DNA of 64,000 bases from Streptomyces sp. ML-6 (GTDB lineage Bacteria > Actinomycetota > Actinomycetes > Streptomycetales > Streptomycetaceae). The stretch lies in contig NZ_JAOTIK010000001.1 of NCBI RefSeq assembly GCF_030116705.1, forward strand, positions 2,944,001 to 3,008,000. Reading direction: 5' to 3'. Both the position numbers and the translations under genes were made by a program. The notes beneath the pieces were generated by a model. The model worked only from the letters and a program-made list of their open reading frames with translations, did no database searches and was not told the origin of the DNA. Positions within the stretch are counted from its first letter, which is position 1. Each line of letters starts with the position of its first letter. This document shows positions 55,353 through 63,274 of the stretch, piece after piece.

Positions 55353-55955
55353 ATGACCGCCGAGTCGATCGCCGGACACAGCAACCGCTGGCCAGTGCCG
55401 CCCCAGGACGGATACACGGTGGACGACCTGTTCACCTTGCCCGATCTCCCGCCGCACACGGAGTTGCTCGACGGGAGCCTGGTTTTCGTGAGTCCACAGA
55501 GGCGTTTCCACGCCAAGATGATCGACCTGCTGATGAACGGCCTGCGTGCCACGGTCCCGGCCGATCTGAAGGCCGAGCGCGAGATGGCGGTTGTCCTCGA
55601 CAGCCGCAACGTGCCCGAGCCCGATATCTCCGTCGTCCGCTCCGACGCGGTCACCGGCCCCGAGCAGACCCGCTTCCACGCCGCCGACCTGCTGCTCGCC
55701 GTGGAGGTCGTCTCGCCGGACTCCGAGGCCCGTGACCGCGACGCCAAGCCCCGGAAGTACGCGGCGGCCGGTATCCCGAACTTCTGGCTGGTGGACGTGG
55801 CCGGCACCGACAACCACCCGGTGGTGCGGGTGTACGAGCTGGACCCGGTGTCCAGGACGTACGCCCTCACGGGGATCCACCACAACCGGCTCAAGACGGA
55901 TGTGCCGTTCCCCATCGACATCGACATCATGCGGGAGACGCTGGACGCGCTGTGA
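55353..55955 (+). CDS. Uma2-family (PD-(D/E)XK-like) protein
   Basis: 200 residues. Uma2 marks: TVDDLFTLPDLPPHTELLDGSLVF, PEPDISVVRSD (the PD), ADLLLAVEVVSPDSEARDRDAKPRKYAAAGIPNFWLVD in pieces with the E-x-V motif. This restriction-endonuclease-like family is very abundant in Streptomyces and its natural role is unclear. The ATG follows GGAGGAA. Its 3' end overlaps the convergent VOC gene by 29 bases. Confidence 0.9.
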   Translation: MTAESIAGHSNRWPVPPQDGYTVDDLFTLPDLPPHTELLDGSLVFVSPQRRFHAKMIDLLMNGLRATVPADLKAEREMAVVLDSRNVPEPDISVVRSDAVTGPEQTRFHAADLLLAVEVVSPDSEARDRDAKPRKYAAAGIPNFWLVDVAGTDNHPVVRVYELDPVSRTYALTGIHHNRLKTDVPFPIDIDIMRETLDAL

Positions 55956-56328
55956 CGGCCGGAGGCCGTCCGGCCGGTTCCAGGAACTCCAGTCGGTTGC
56001 CCACCGGGTCGTGGCTGTAGAAGCGCCGGTGGCCGGGGAGGTTGTCGTCCCAGTGGACCTCGGCGCCCCGTTCCTCCAGTCGGGCCGCGAACGCCTCGAT
56101 GTCCGTGACGCGCAGTCCGGGGTGGGCTTTCTTCGCAGGGCGGAAGTCCCGTTCGATGCCGAGGTGGAGCTGGACCGGTCCGGCGCCGAACCAGCAGCCG
56201 CCGCGGGCCGCGAGCACCGGTGGCTTGGGGATCTCCGTCATGCCGAGGACGCCCGTGTAGTACGCGCGCAGGGCGTCCTCCGAGCCTTCCGGGGCGGCAA
56301 GCTGTACGTGGTCGAGGGCGGCGATCAT
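55927..56328 (-). CDS. VOC/glyoxalase-like protein
   Basis: 133 residues. VOC fold: ALDHVQLAAPEGSEDALRAYYTGVLGM, WFGAGPVQLHLGIE, and HDPVGNRLEFLEP at the end with the usual Glu. Metal ligands His at 8 and Glu near the C-terminus are visible. The reaction is unknown. Its ATG overlaps the stop of tam, so it is coupled to it. Confidence 0.9.
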   Translation of the reverse strand: MIAALDHVQLAAPEGSEDALRAYYTGVLGMTEIPKPPVLAARGGCWFGAGPVQLHLGIERDFRPAKKAHPGLRVTDIEAFAARLEERGAEVHWDDNLPGHRRFYSHDPVGNRLEFLEPAGRPPAVTARPASPA

Positions 56329-57158
56329 CACTTCTCCTTGTGGGCGACGGCGTCCTTGTGGGCGACGGCGAAGATCCGGCGGAACGGGAGGACCGTGCCG
56401 TGCGGGCCGGCCGGGTAGGCGGTGCGCAGCAGGTCGCGGTATTCGGTGAGGAACGCCTCGCGGGCGTCGGGGTCGTCGGCGAGGGCGGTCAGGACGGGGC
56501 GCAGGCCGGTGCCCTTGACCCAGTCGAGCACCGGGTCCTCGCCGGGCAGCAGGTGCAGGTACGTGGTCTCCCAGACGTCCGCCGCGAGGCCGGGGCCGGT
56601 CAGCGCGTCGAGGTAGGCGGCGGGGGCGAGGACCGCGTCGGCGTGGCGGAGTGTGCCGCCCAGGCGGTCGCGCCAGCGCGGGGAGTCGGCGAGTTCCCGC
56701 ATCAGGACGTGGGTGGGCTGGTCGAAGTTGCCGGGGACCTGGAGGGCGAACGTCCCGCCGGGGGTGATCGCGGCCAGCCAGTCGGGGAAGCGGGCGGCGT
56801 GGGCCGGGACCCACTGGAGCAGGGCGTTGGAGACGATCAGGTCGTACGGTTCGCCGGGGGTCCAGGTGGCGGCGTCGGCCTCGGCGAAGTCGAGGAGGGG
56901 ACCGGCGTGGGCCTCGGCCCGTTCGAGCATCTGCGGGGAGTTGTCGTAGCCGGTGATACGGGCCCGGGGCCAGCGGTCGGCGAGGAGCGCGGTGACGTTT
57001 CCCGCCCCGCAGCCGAGGTCGGCGATGCGCGGGGCGGGGGCGGGCGGGTCGGGGATCCGGGCCAGGAGGTCGTGGAAGGGGCGGGTGCGGTGGTCGGCGT
57101 GGCGCAGGTACTGCCTCGGATCCCAGGTGGGCGAGGTGGGTGAGGTGGGTGGGGTCAT
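56328..57158 (-). CDS. tam: trans-aconitate 2-methyltransferase
   Basis: 276 residues. SAM motif I IADLGCGAGNVTALLADRWP, then GYDNSPQMLERA, FAEADAATWTPGEPYDLIVSNALLQWVP, and PGNFDQPTHVLMREL, typical of Tam. It methylates trans-aconitate, an aconitase inhibitor formed from cis-aconitate. It is divergent from a MarR-family gene, the arrangement described for tam/tamR of S. coelicolor. The C-terminus repeats VAHKDAVAHKEK. The mRNA looks leaderless. Confidence 0.93.
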   Translation of the reverse strand: MTPPTSPTSPTWDPRQYLRHADHRTRPFHDLLARIPDPPAPAPRIADLGCGAGNVTALLADRWPRARITGYDNSPQMLERAEAHAGPLLDFAEADAATWTPGEPYDLIVSNALLQWVPAHAARFPDWLAAITPGGTFALQVPGNFDQPTHVLMRELADSPRWRDRLGGTLRHADAVLAPAAYLDALTGPGLAADVWETTYLHLLPGEDPVLDWVKGTGLRPVLTALADDPDAREAFLTEYRDLLRTAYPAGPHGTVLPFRRIFAVAHKDAVAHKEK

Positions 57159-57165
57159 GGCAGTC

Positions 57166-57195
57166 AGGATCACGTCATAATTCTCTTGATGTCAA
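57166..57195 (-). promoter_or_regulatory. tam promoter
   Basis: On the minus strand, -35 TTGACA (57195-57190) and -10 GATCCT (57171-57166) have an 18-base spacer. Only 7 bases separate the -10 box from the ATG, so transcription should start at or next to the A of ATG. No ribosome site is seen. Confidence 0.6.
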
Positions 57196-57197
57196 GA
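57184..57197. promoter_or_regulatory. TamR-type operator TCTTGA-TG-TCAAGA
   Basis: Perfect 6-bp inverted repeat with a 2-base centre, covering the -35 box of tam. The form fits MarR-family operators. Confidence 0.65.
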
Positions 57198-57295
57198 CAC
57201 TTGAGTTCGAGAAGCTTGATTGCGAGAGATTTGCCCCCAAGAGGCTTGGTTTCAAGAGACTCGGTTTCAAGAGACTTCATGTCGACAGACCCTCT
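57191..57295. repeat. seven degenerate 15-bp tandem repeats in the tam-tamR intergenic region
   Basis: Units start at 57191, 57206, 57221, 57236, 57251, 57266 and 57281, with a consensus close to TTCAAGAGACTTGGT. The fifth and sixth are nearly identical. They fill the space between the operator and the tamR -10 box. Confidence 0.85.
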
Positions 57296-57300
57296 ACACT
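57295..57300 (+). promoter_or_regulatory. tamR -10 box, leaderless start
   Basis: TACACT lies 7 bases before the ATG at 57308, and no ribosome site is present, so the tamR mRNA probably begins at the start codon. The -35 region is poor. Confidence 0.55.
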
Positions 57301-57307
57301 GATCCGC

Positions 57308-57805
57308 ATGGAGGACGAGGTCGACCGATTGGTCGCTGCATGGCGCCGGGAGCGCCCCGACCTCGACGTGGAACCGCTCGAGGTGCTCAGTCGCGTCTCC
57401 CGCCTGGCCCGTCATCTGGACCGGGCCCGCCGGATCGCCTTCTCCGAGCACGATCTCGAACCGTGGGAGTTCGACGTGCTGACCTCCCTGCGCCGCGCCG
57501 GCGCCCCCTACCAGCTCTCCCCCGGCCAGTTGCTCACCCAGACCCTGGTCACCTCCGGGACGATGACCAACCGCATCGACCGGCTCACCAAGAAGAACCT
57601 CGTCGAGCGGCTCCCCGATCCCAACGACCGCCGCGGCGTGCTCGTCCGGCTCACCGCCGAGGGGCGCGACAAGGCCGACCAGTCGCTGGCCGGCCTGCTC
57701 GCCCAGGAGCGCGCCATCCTGAGTGGACTGTCCTCCCGCGATCGGGGTGAACTGGCGGGCCTGCTACGCCAGTTGACCGCTCCGTTCGACAACATCCCCG
57801 GCTAG
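57308..57805 (+). CDS. tamR: MarR-family regulator TamR
   Basis: 165 residues. MarR winged helix: EPWEFDVLTSLRRAGAPYQLSPGQLL, TSGTMTNRIDRLTKKNLVERLPDPNDRRGVLVRLTAEG in pieces. In S. coelicolor TamR represses tam and responds to citrate, aconitate and related acids. I start at ATG 57308; the frame is open further upstream, but there it only translates the 15-bp repeats. The 3' end overlaps the convergent response regulator by 42 bases. Confidence 0.92.
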   Translation: MEDEVDRLVAAWRRERPDLDVEPLEVLSRVSRLARHLDRARRIAFSEHDLEPWEFDVLTSLRRAGAPYQLSPGQLLTQTLVTSGTMTNRIDRLTKKNLVERLPDPNDRRGVLVRLTAEGRDKADQSLAGLLAQERAILSGLSSRDRGELAGLLRQLTAPFDNIPG

Positions 57806-58558
57806 CGCCGGGGCCGTCTCGGCCGGTCCCACGCCCGCCCGCCGGGCCAGCGCGACGGCGGCCAGTGTGGAGTGCACGCCCAGCTTCCCCAGCACGTTCT
57901 GCATATGGGTGCGGACCGTGTGCGGGGAGAGGAAGAGCCGTTCCGCCACCGCCTTGCGCCCCAGCCCCGCCACCATGCAGCGCAGCACCTCGCGCTCGCG
58001 CGGGGTCAGCGACTCGACCAGCCGCTCGCTCTCGGTACGGTGCTTGCGCGCCGCCGTCAGCTCCTTCAGCACGCCCGTGAGCAGGGCGGGGGGCAGATGC
58101 GTCTCGCCGCGCAGCACGCCGCGCACGACCGCGAGCAGCCGCTGCAACGAGCAGTCCTTGGCGACCCAGCCCGAGGCCCCGGCCTGGAGGGCCAGCGCGG
58201 CCCGGTGCGGGTCGTCCCGCTCGGCGAGCACCACCGTGCGCACCGCGGGCCGGGCGGCGTGGACCCCGGCGACCAGGGAGAGGCCGTCCACCGGGGCGTT
58301 CCCCCCGCCGTTCGGCACCGGGACGGGCGCGGGCCGGGCCCCCGGAGCGAGCGCGCCCAGTTCGGCGTCGACCAGCACCACGTCGTAGCCGCGCCCCTCC
58401 GCGGCGGCCCGTTCCAGACAGCGCAGGGCGGCGGGGCCGCTGCCCGTGGCCGACACGTCGACGTCGGGCTCGGCCGTGAGCGCCGCCGCGAGCGATTCGG
58501 CGAAAATTCGGTGGTCGTCCACCACGAGAACCCGGATACGAACCACAGGCACCCCCAT
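57764..58558 (-). CDS. NarL-type response regulator, orphan
   Basis: 264 residues. Receiver domain VRIRVLVVDDHRIFAESLAA, phospho-Asp in VVLVDAELGAL and Lys in GWVAKDCS, with an unusual Pro/Gly insertion after the Asp (ARPAPVPVPNGGG). The C-terminal LuxR domain is LTPREREVLRCMVAGLGRKAVAERLFLSPHTVRTHMQNVLGKLGV in pieces. No histidine kinase gene is adjacent. The tail overlaps tamR convergently by 42 bases. The insertion lengthens the receiver's beta3-alpha3 loop. Confidence 0.92.
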   Translation of the reverse strand: MGVPVVRIRVLVVDDHRIFAESLAAALTAEPDVDVSATGSGPAALRCLERAAAEGRGYDVVLVDAELGALAPGARPAPVPVPNGGGNAPVDGLSLVAGVHAARPAVRTVVLAERDDPHRAALALQAGASGWVAKDCSLQRLLAVVRGVLRGETHLPPALLTGVLKELTAARKHRTESERLVESLTPREREVLRCMVAGLGRKAVAERLFLSPHTVRTHMQNVLGKLGVHSTLAAVALARRAGVGPAETAPALAGDVVERSGQLA

Positions 58559-58866
58559 GCCGCGTCTGTTCCCGGGCCTCTCCCGGGCCCTTTCGAAGAG
58601 ACGGATCAGAGAGACGGATCAGTACGGGTACGGTGCCCGGTTCGGGGAGTTGGACCGCAGTCCCACGGCCGCCGCCGTGTTGTCGACTGCCACCCGCCCC
58701 GGGCGCCGTACCCGACTGTCTCGTACCCCTGAATCAGCACCGGCCCCCACCGGTGCTGTGCATCAGAGTAAGGCCGACGGGCCCCGACGGAAGGCGATTC
58801 GCAGAACTGGCCGGTGTCGTTCGGGTGTTCGGGGGTGACCCGTGGGGCGTGAGGGGTGCGAGGGGT
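58559..58866. promoter_or_regulatory. intergenic region upstream of the response regulator
   Basis: 308 bases without a gene. GAGACGGATCAG occurs at 58598-58609 and 58611-58622 (13-base period), about 40 bases upstream of the regulator start, a possible self-regulatory site. Nothing clear at the galK end. Confidence 0.45.
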
Positions 58867-60138
58867 TCAGGCGAGGCGGCGGGCGCCTGCCGAGGGCACC
58901 GCCGGGAAGATGCCCGGCGCGGTGTGGCCCGCCGCGGCGAACGCCTCCCGCACGGCCTCGGCGACCGCGTCCGCGCGGTCCTCCTCCACCAGCACGATCG
59001 CCGAGCCGCCGAAGCCGCCGCCGGTCATCCGGGCGCCGAGCGCACCGGCCCCGACCGCCGCCGACACCGCCAGGTCCAGTTCGGCGCAGGAGACCCGCAG
59101 GTCGTCGCGGAGCGAGGCGTGTCCGGCGTCGAGGACCGGGCCCACGGCCCGCACGTCGCCGGCGTCGAGCAGCGCGATGACCCGCTCGACCCGCTCGTTG
59201 TCGCCGACCACATGGCGCACGTAGCGCACCACGGACTCGTCCACGCCGGAGGCGGCCAGGGTGCCCAGGGCCTCGGCGAGGCCCTCGTACGGCAGTTCGC
59301 GCAGCGTGCGCAGGCCGAGCGCCGCGGCCCCGGCCTCGCAGCCGGCCCGTCGTTCGGCGTAGGCGCCGTCGCCGAGTTCGTGCTTGACCCGGGTGTCGAC
59401 CACCAGCAACCGCAGCCCGTGGGCGGGCAGGTCGAAGGGGACCTGGCGCCGGGTGAGGTCGCGGGTGTCGAGGTACAGGGCGTGGCCCTCGGTGCAGCAG
59501 GCGGACGCCATCTGGTCCATGATTCCGCACGGCACGCCGACGAAGTCGTTCTCGGCGCGGCGGCCGAGCACCGCCAGCTCCGGTGCGGAGAGGCCGAGCC
59601 CGAACAGGTCGTTCAGGGCGAACGCGGTGACGGTCTCCAGCGCGGCGGAGGAGGACAGGCCGGCGCCGGTGGGGACGGTGGAGGTCAGCTGGATGTCCGC
59701 GCCGGTGACCTGGTGGCCCGCCTCGCGCAGCGCCCAGACGACCCCGGCCGGGTACGCGGCCCAGCCGTGCCCCTGCCCCGGGGCCAGTTCGTCGACCCGG
59801 AGCCGGACGACGCCGCCGGGCACGTCGGTGGAGTGGAGCCGCAGTTCGCCGTCGGTGCGGCGGGCCACGGCCGCGCGGGCGGTGTGCGGCAGCGCGAGCG
59901 GCATCACGAAGCCGTCGTTGAAGTCGGTGTACTCGCCGATCAGGTTGACCCGGCCGGGGGCGGCCCAGATCCCCTCGGGCTCCCTGCCGTACAGCTCGGT
60001 GAAGGAGGCGGCAAACTCGGTGAGGGAGGCGGTCAGTTCGACGGATGCGGCGGCCGACTCGGCGGAGGAGGTGGCCGACTCGACGGATGCGGCGGCCAAC
60101 TCGACGGAGGAGGTGGCCGGTTCGCTGTTCCCGGTCAT
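58867..60138 (-). CDS. galK: galactokinase
   Basis: 423 residues. GHMP kinase marks: [56 protein letters not shown], and the C-terminal [17 protein letters not shown]. It phosphorylates galactose at C1 (Leloir pathway). The N-terminus is about 35 residues longer than usual, because of six 7-residue repeats. Its ATG overlaps the galE stop. Confidence 0.96.
   Translation of the reverse strand: MTGNSEPATSSVELAAASVESATSSAESAAASVELTASLTEFAASFTELYGREPEGIWAAPGRVNLIGEYTDFNDGFVMPLALPHTARAAVARRTDGELRLHSTDVPGGVVRLRVDELAPGQGHGWAAYPAGVVWALREAGHQVTGADIQLTSTVPTGAGLSSSAALETVTAFALNDLFGLGLSAPELAVLGRRAENDFVGVPCGIMDQMASACCTEGHALYLDTRDLTRRQVPFDLPAHGLRLLVVDTRVKHELGDGAYAERRAGCEAGAAALGLRTLRELPYEGLAEALGTLAASGVDESVVRYVRHVVGDNERVERVIALLDAGDVRAVGPVLDAGHASLRDDLRVSCAELDLAVSAAVGAGALGARMTGGGFGGSAIVLVEEDRADAVAEAVREAFAAAGHTAPGIFPAVPSAGARRLA
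59986..60111 (-). repeat. six 21-bp (heptad) repeats in the galK N-terminus
   Basis: Residues 10-51 read [42 protein letters not shown]. The last unit is the normal GalK lead-in ([10 protein letters not shown]), so the others look like expansion of that helix by slippage. Confidence 0.8.
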
Positions 60139-61115
60139 GGTGCGGTGGTTTCCTCTCGGCGGGCGAACGCCCAGGCGTCGGCGACGATTCCGGTCAGGTC
60201 GGGGCGGGAGGGGGTCCAGCCGAGCCGCTGCCTGGCGGTGTCGGCGGAGGCGACCAGCACGGCGGGGTCGCCGGCCCGGCGCGGGGCCACGACTTCCGGG
60301 ACGGGGTGGCCGGTGACCTCGCGGACCGTCTCGACGACCTCGCGGACGGAGAAGCCGTTGCCGTTGCCGAGGTTGCAGATCAGGTGCTCGCCCGGGGTGG
60401 CGGCGTCCAGGGCCAGCAGGTGGGCCTCGGCGAGGTCGGCGACGTGGATGTAGTCGCGGACGCAGGTGCCGTCGGGGGTCGGGTAGTCGTCGCCGTACAC
60501 GGAGATCGACTCGCGGCGGCCGAGGGCGACCTGGAGGACCAGCGGGATCAGGTGCGACTCGGGGTCGTGCCGTTCCCCGCAACCGCCGTACGCACCGGCC
60601 ACGTTGAAGTAGCGCAGCGAGACCGCGGCCAGTCCGTGCGCGGCGGCCTCGCCGGTGAGCATGTGGTCGACGGCGAGCTTGGTGGCGCCGTAGGGGTTGG
60701 TGGGGGCGGTGGCGTCCGACTCGGTGATGGGGGTGGTGGCCGGTTCCCCGTAGGTGGCGGCGGTGGAGGAGAAGACCAGGGTGCGCACCCCGGCGTCGCG
60801 CATCGCGGCGAGCAGCGCGACGGACCCGGCGACGTTGTTCACCCAGTACTTCTCCGGGTCCGCGACGGACTCGCCGACCTGGGAGTACGCGGCGAAGTGC
60901 AGCACCCCGTCGTAGGAGGCGTCCAGCCACTTCGCGGCGTCCTGGATCCGGCCCTCGATGAACTCGGCGCCGGCCGGAACGCCCTCCCGGAACCCGGTCG
61001 ACAGGTCGTCGAGGACGGTGACCGCGTGGCCGGCCTCCAGCAGGTGCTGGGCCACCACGCTGCCGACGTATCCCGCACCGCCGGTGACCAGGTATTTCTT
61101 CGGGGGCTTGCTCAC
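60135..61115 (-). CDS. galE: UDP-glucose 4-epimerase
   Basis: 326 residues, GTG start overlapping the galT stop (GTGA). NAD-binding [19 protein letters not shown], catalytic Ser in [11 protein letters not shown] and Tyr-Lys in [14 protein letters not shown], then [10 protein letters not shown] and [12 protein letters not shown]. It interconverts UDP-galactose and UDP-glucose. Second gene of galTEK. Confidence 0.97.
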   Translation of the reverse strand: MSKPPKKYLVTGGAGYVGSVVAQHLLEAGHAVTVLDDLSTGFREGVPAGAEFIEGRIQDAAKWLDASYDGVLHFAAYSQVGESVADPEKYWVNNVAGSVALLAAMRDAGVRTLVFSSTAATYGEPATTPITESDATAPTNPYGATKLAVDHMLTGEAAAHGLAAVSLRYFNVAGAYGGCGERHDPESHLIPLVLQVALGRRESISVYGDDYPTPDGTCVRDYIHVADLAEAHLLALDAATPGEHLICNLGNGNGFSVREVVETVREVTGHPVPEVVAPRRAGDPAVLVASADTARQRLGWTPSRPDLTGIVADAWAFARREETTAP

Positions 61116-62155
61116 TGGCTCGCTACCTCTCGCAGTCGCCGGGCCGCGGCCTCCGGCGGCACGTCGTTGATGAACACGTTCATGCCGGACTCGGAACCCG
61201 CGAGGAACTTCAGCTTGCCGGAGGTGCGCCGGATCGTGAAAAGCTCCAGATGGAGCCCGAACTCCTCCCGCCCGGACACCCCGAACGGGGCCTGGTGCCA
61301 GGCCGCGATGTACGGGGTCGGCGGCTCCGCGGGGCCGAAGATCCGGTCGAACCGCCGCAGGAGTTCCAGGTAGACCCGGGGGAATTCCGCGCGCGCCGCC
61401 TCGTCGAGTTCCCGCAGGTCGGGGACGCGGCGGCGGGGGTGGAGGTGGACCTCGTACGGCCAGTGCGCGGCGTACGGCACGAAGGCGATCCAGTGCTCGG
61501 CCTCGATGACGATCCGCGAGCCGTCCTGCTCCTCCCGGGCCACGACGTCGTCGAAGAGGTTGCCCCCGGTTTCGGCACGGTGGGCGGCCATCGAGCGGAA
61601 CATCAGCTCGGTGCGCGGGGTGACGAAGGGGTAGCCGTAGATCTGGCCGTGCGGGTGGCCGAGCGTGACGCCGATCTCGGCACCCCGGTTCTCGAAGCAG
61701 AACACCTGCTTCACCTGCGGGAGTTCGGCGAGTTCGGCGGTGCGGTCGGTCCACGCGGCCAGGACCAGGGCGGCCTGTTCCTCGGTGAGGTCGGCGAACG
61801 AGGCGTCGTGGTCGGAGGTGAAGCAGACGACCTCGCAGCGGCCGGCGTCGCCGGCGAGCGAGGGGAACCGGTTCTCGAAGACGGCGACGTCGTAGTCCGC
61901 CTCGGGGATCTCGCTCAGCCTGCCGTCCCGCGAGGGGCACAGCGGGCACTCGTCGGCCGGCGGATGGTAGGTGCGCCCCTGGCGGTGCGAGGCGATGGCG
62001 ACGCTGTCCCCGAGGAACGGGTCGCGGCGGATCTCGGACGACGTCGACACGGGGTCCAGGGGGCGCCGGTCGACGGCCGCGCGCACCGTGTCGTCGCGGC
62101 TGTCGTAGTAGATCAGCTCCCGGCCGTCGGCGAGCGTCGTGACCGTCTTCTTCAC
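61112..62155 (-). CDS. galT: galactose-1-phosphate uridylyltransferase
   Basis: 347 residues from the GTG at 62155, with GGAGG 8 bases ahead. Zinc ligands CPLCP and HDAS-type segments, then the active-site loop [11 protein letters not shown], and [12 protein letters not shown] with [10 protein letters not shown]. It transfers UMP between UDP-glucose and galactose-1-phosphate. First gene of the operon. An AT-richer stretch upstream (62156-62215) probably carries the promoter, with TTGACT as a possible -35. Confidence 0.95.
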   Translation of the reverse strand: MKKTVTTLADGRELIYYDSRDDTVRAAVDRRPLDPVSTSSEIRRDPFLGDSVAIASHRQGRTYHPPADECPLCPSRDGRLSEIPEADYDVAVFENRFPSLAGDAGRCEVVCFTSDHDASFADLTEEQAALVLAAWTDRTAELAELPQVKQVFCFENRGAEIGVTLGHPHGQIYGYPFVTPRTELMFRSMAAHRAETGGNLFDDVVAREEQDGSRIVIEAEHWIAFVPYAAHWPYEVHLHPRRRVPDLRELDEAARAEFPRVYLELLRRFDRIFGPAEPPTPYIAAWHQAPFGVSGREEFGLHLELFTIRRTSGKLKFLAGSESGMNVFINDVPPEAAARRLREVASQ

Positions 62156-62256
62156 CGAATTCCTCCAAACATAACCGAACACAATGAATCACAAGTCAAC
62201 AGGCGCGTCAATGAGTGATCCGGTGCCGGGCACGGCACGCATGGGCGGGTCGCCGG

Positions 62257-62340
62257 TCGGTCTTCGACGTTCGGCGGTCGGCGGTCGGCGGTCGACCTTC
62301 GATGTTCGGTGCTCGGCGGTTCGGCGGTTCGGCGGTTCGG
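62257..62340. repeat. GGCGGTCG/GGCGGTTC microsatellite-like tract
   Basis: Tandem GGCGGTCG-like units (62276-62292) and three GGCGGTTC units (8-base period, about 62315-62338) lie between galT and the response regulator; no gene. Confidence 0.65.
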
Positions 62341-62377
62341 AGTTTGTTGGGTTCTGGGGGAACGGGAGGGACGGCTC

Positions 62378-63070
62378 TCAGGGGAGCAGCGGGTCCGGCC
62401 GTCCGTCCGGTGCCGCGCGGTCCAGCAGTCCCGTACGGGCCGCGAGCGCCGCGGCCTCCAGCCGGGAGCCGACGCCCAGCTTCATCAGCACCCGCTGCAC
62501 ATGCGTGCGCGCGGTGCTCGGCGCGATCCGCATCCCGGCCGCGATCCGGCGGGTGTCCTCGCCCTCGGCGACCCGCATCAGGACCTCGACCTCGCGCCGG
62601 GTGAGCAGCCGCAGCAGCCGCTGCCCCTCGTCGTCCGGGGTGATGGCGGGGTTGAGCAGTTCGGCGAAGGCACTCCGGAGGAGTTGCGGCGCCACCGCCG
62701 CCTCGCCGGCCCGCGCCTTGGCCATGGCCCGCTCGACGCCCTCCATGCGTTCGTCGTGGCGGACGTACCCCGCGGCGCCCGCGGCGAAGGCCGCCGCGAT
62801 CCCCCGGGGGCTGGGCACCGGGCCGAGCACCACGACGGCCACCTGCGGGCGTTCGCGCCGGATGCGCACGATCGGGTCGAAGGCCCCGGGTTCGGCGGGT
62901 GTCGCGGTGCCGAACAGGCAGACCTCCGGGGCTCTGCTGACCACCAGTTCCGCCGCTCCCGCCGTCGGCGCGGCCGCCGCGAGGACCCGGTGGCCCCGCA
63001 GCTTCAGCGCCGAGGCGAGTGCCTCGGCGAGCAGTCTGTGGTCGTCGACCACCATGAGCCGCACGCCCAT
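62378..63070 (-). CDS. atypical response-regulator-like LuxR protein lacking the phospho-Asp
   Basis: 230 residues. The receiver begins normally (LMVVDDHRLLAEALASALK), but the phosphoacceptor position reads VCLFGTATPAE with no Asp, and the usual Lys is Arg (AGYVRHDERM). The C-terminal LuxR helix-turn-helix is intact (LTRREVEVLMRVAEGEDTRRIAAGMRIAPSTARTHVQRVLMKLGV in pieces). It is likely phosphorylation-independent. ATG 63070 was chosen; the frame opens to 63100. A possible regulator of nearby genes, but the target is unknown. Confidence 0.9.
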   Translation of the reverse strand: MGVRLMVVDDHRLLAEALASALKLRGHRVLAAAAPTAGAAELVVSRAPEVCLFGTATPAEPGAFDPIVRIRRERPQVAVVVLGPVPSPRGIAAAFAAGAAGYVRHDERMEGVERAMAKARAGEAAVAPQLLRSAFAELLNPAITPDDEGQRLLRLLTRREVEVLMRVAEGEDTRRIAAGMRIAPSTARTHVQRVLMKLGVGSRLEAAALAARTGLLDRAAPDGRPDPLLP

Positions 63071-63216
63071 CGAGCACACCCCCGTAGCCACCGGTCGCAC
63101 CGGTCCCCCCGGCCTTCCTGACCCGGCAAGCTACACGCTTGTTCGACGTCGCGGGCTCTTACCGGCCAAAAGGCTCGGGATCGCCGGTGCCGTGTGCGTC
63201 CGGAACCGGCCGGACG

Positions 63217-63257
63217 CCGGAGGGGTGGTGCCCGTCCTGCGGGCACCACCCCTCCGG
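63217..63257. terminator. perfect 18-bp hairpin terminator
   Basis: Arms 63217-63234 and 63240-63257 with loop TCCTG, beginning 18 bases beyond the stop of the propeller gene at 63275. Confidence 0.92.
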
Positions 63258-63274
63258 TCCGTGCGGCCGGTCGC

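Noticed and set aside
57140..57307. N-terminal extension of TamR or a pentapeptide-repeat protein
   Set aside because: It only translates the 15-bp DNA repeats, crosses the tam promoter and operator, and the MarR fold needs no extension.
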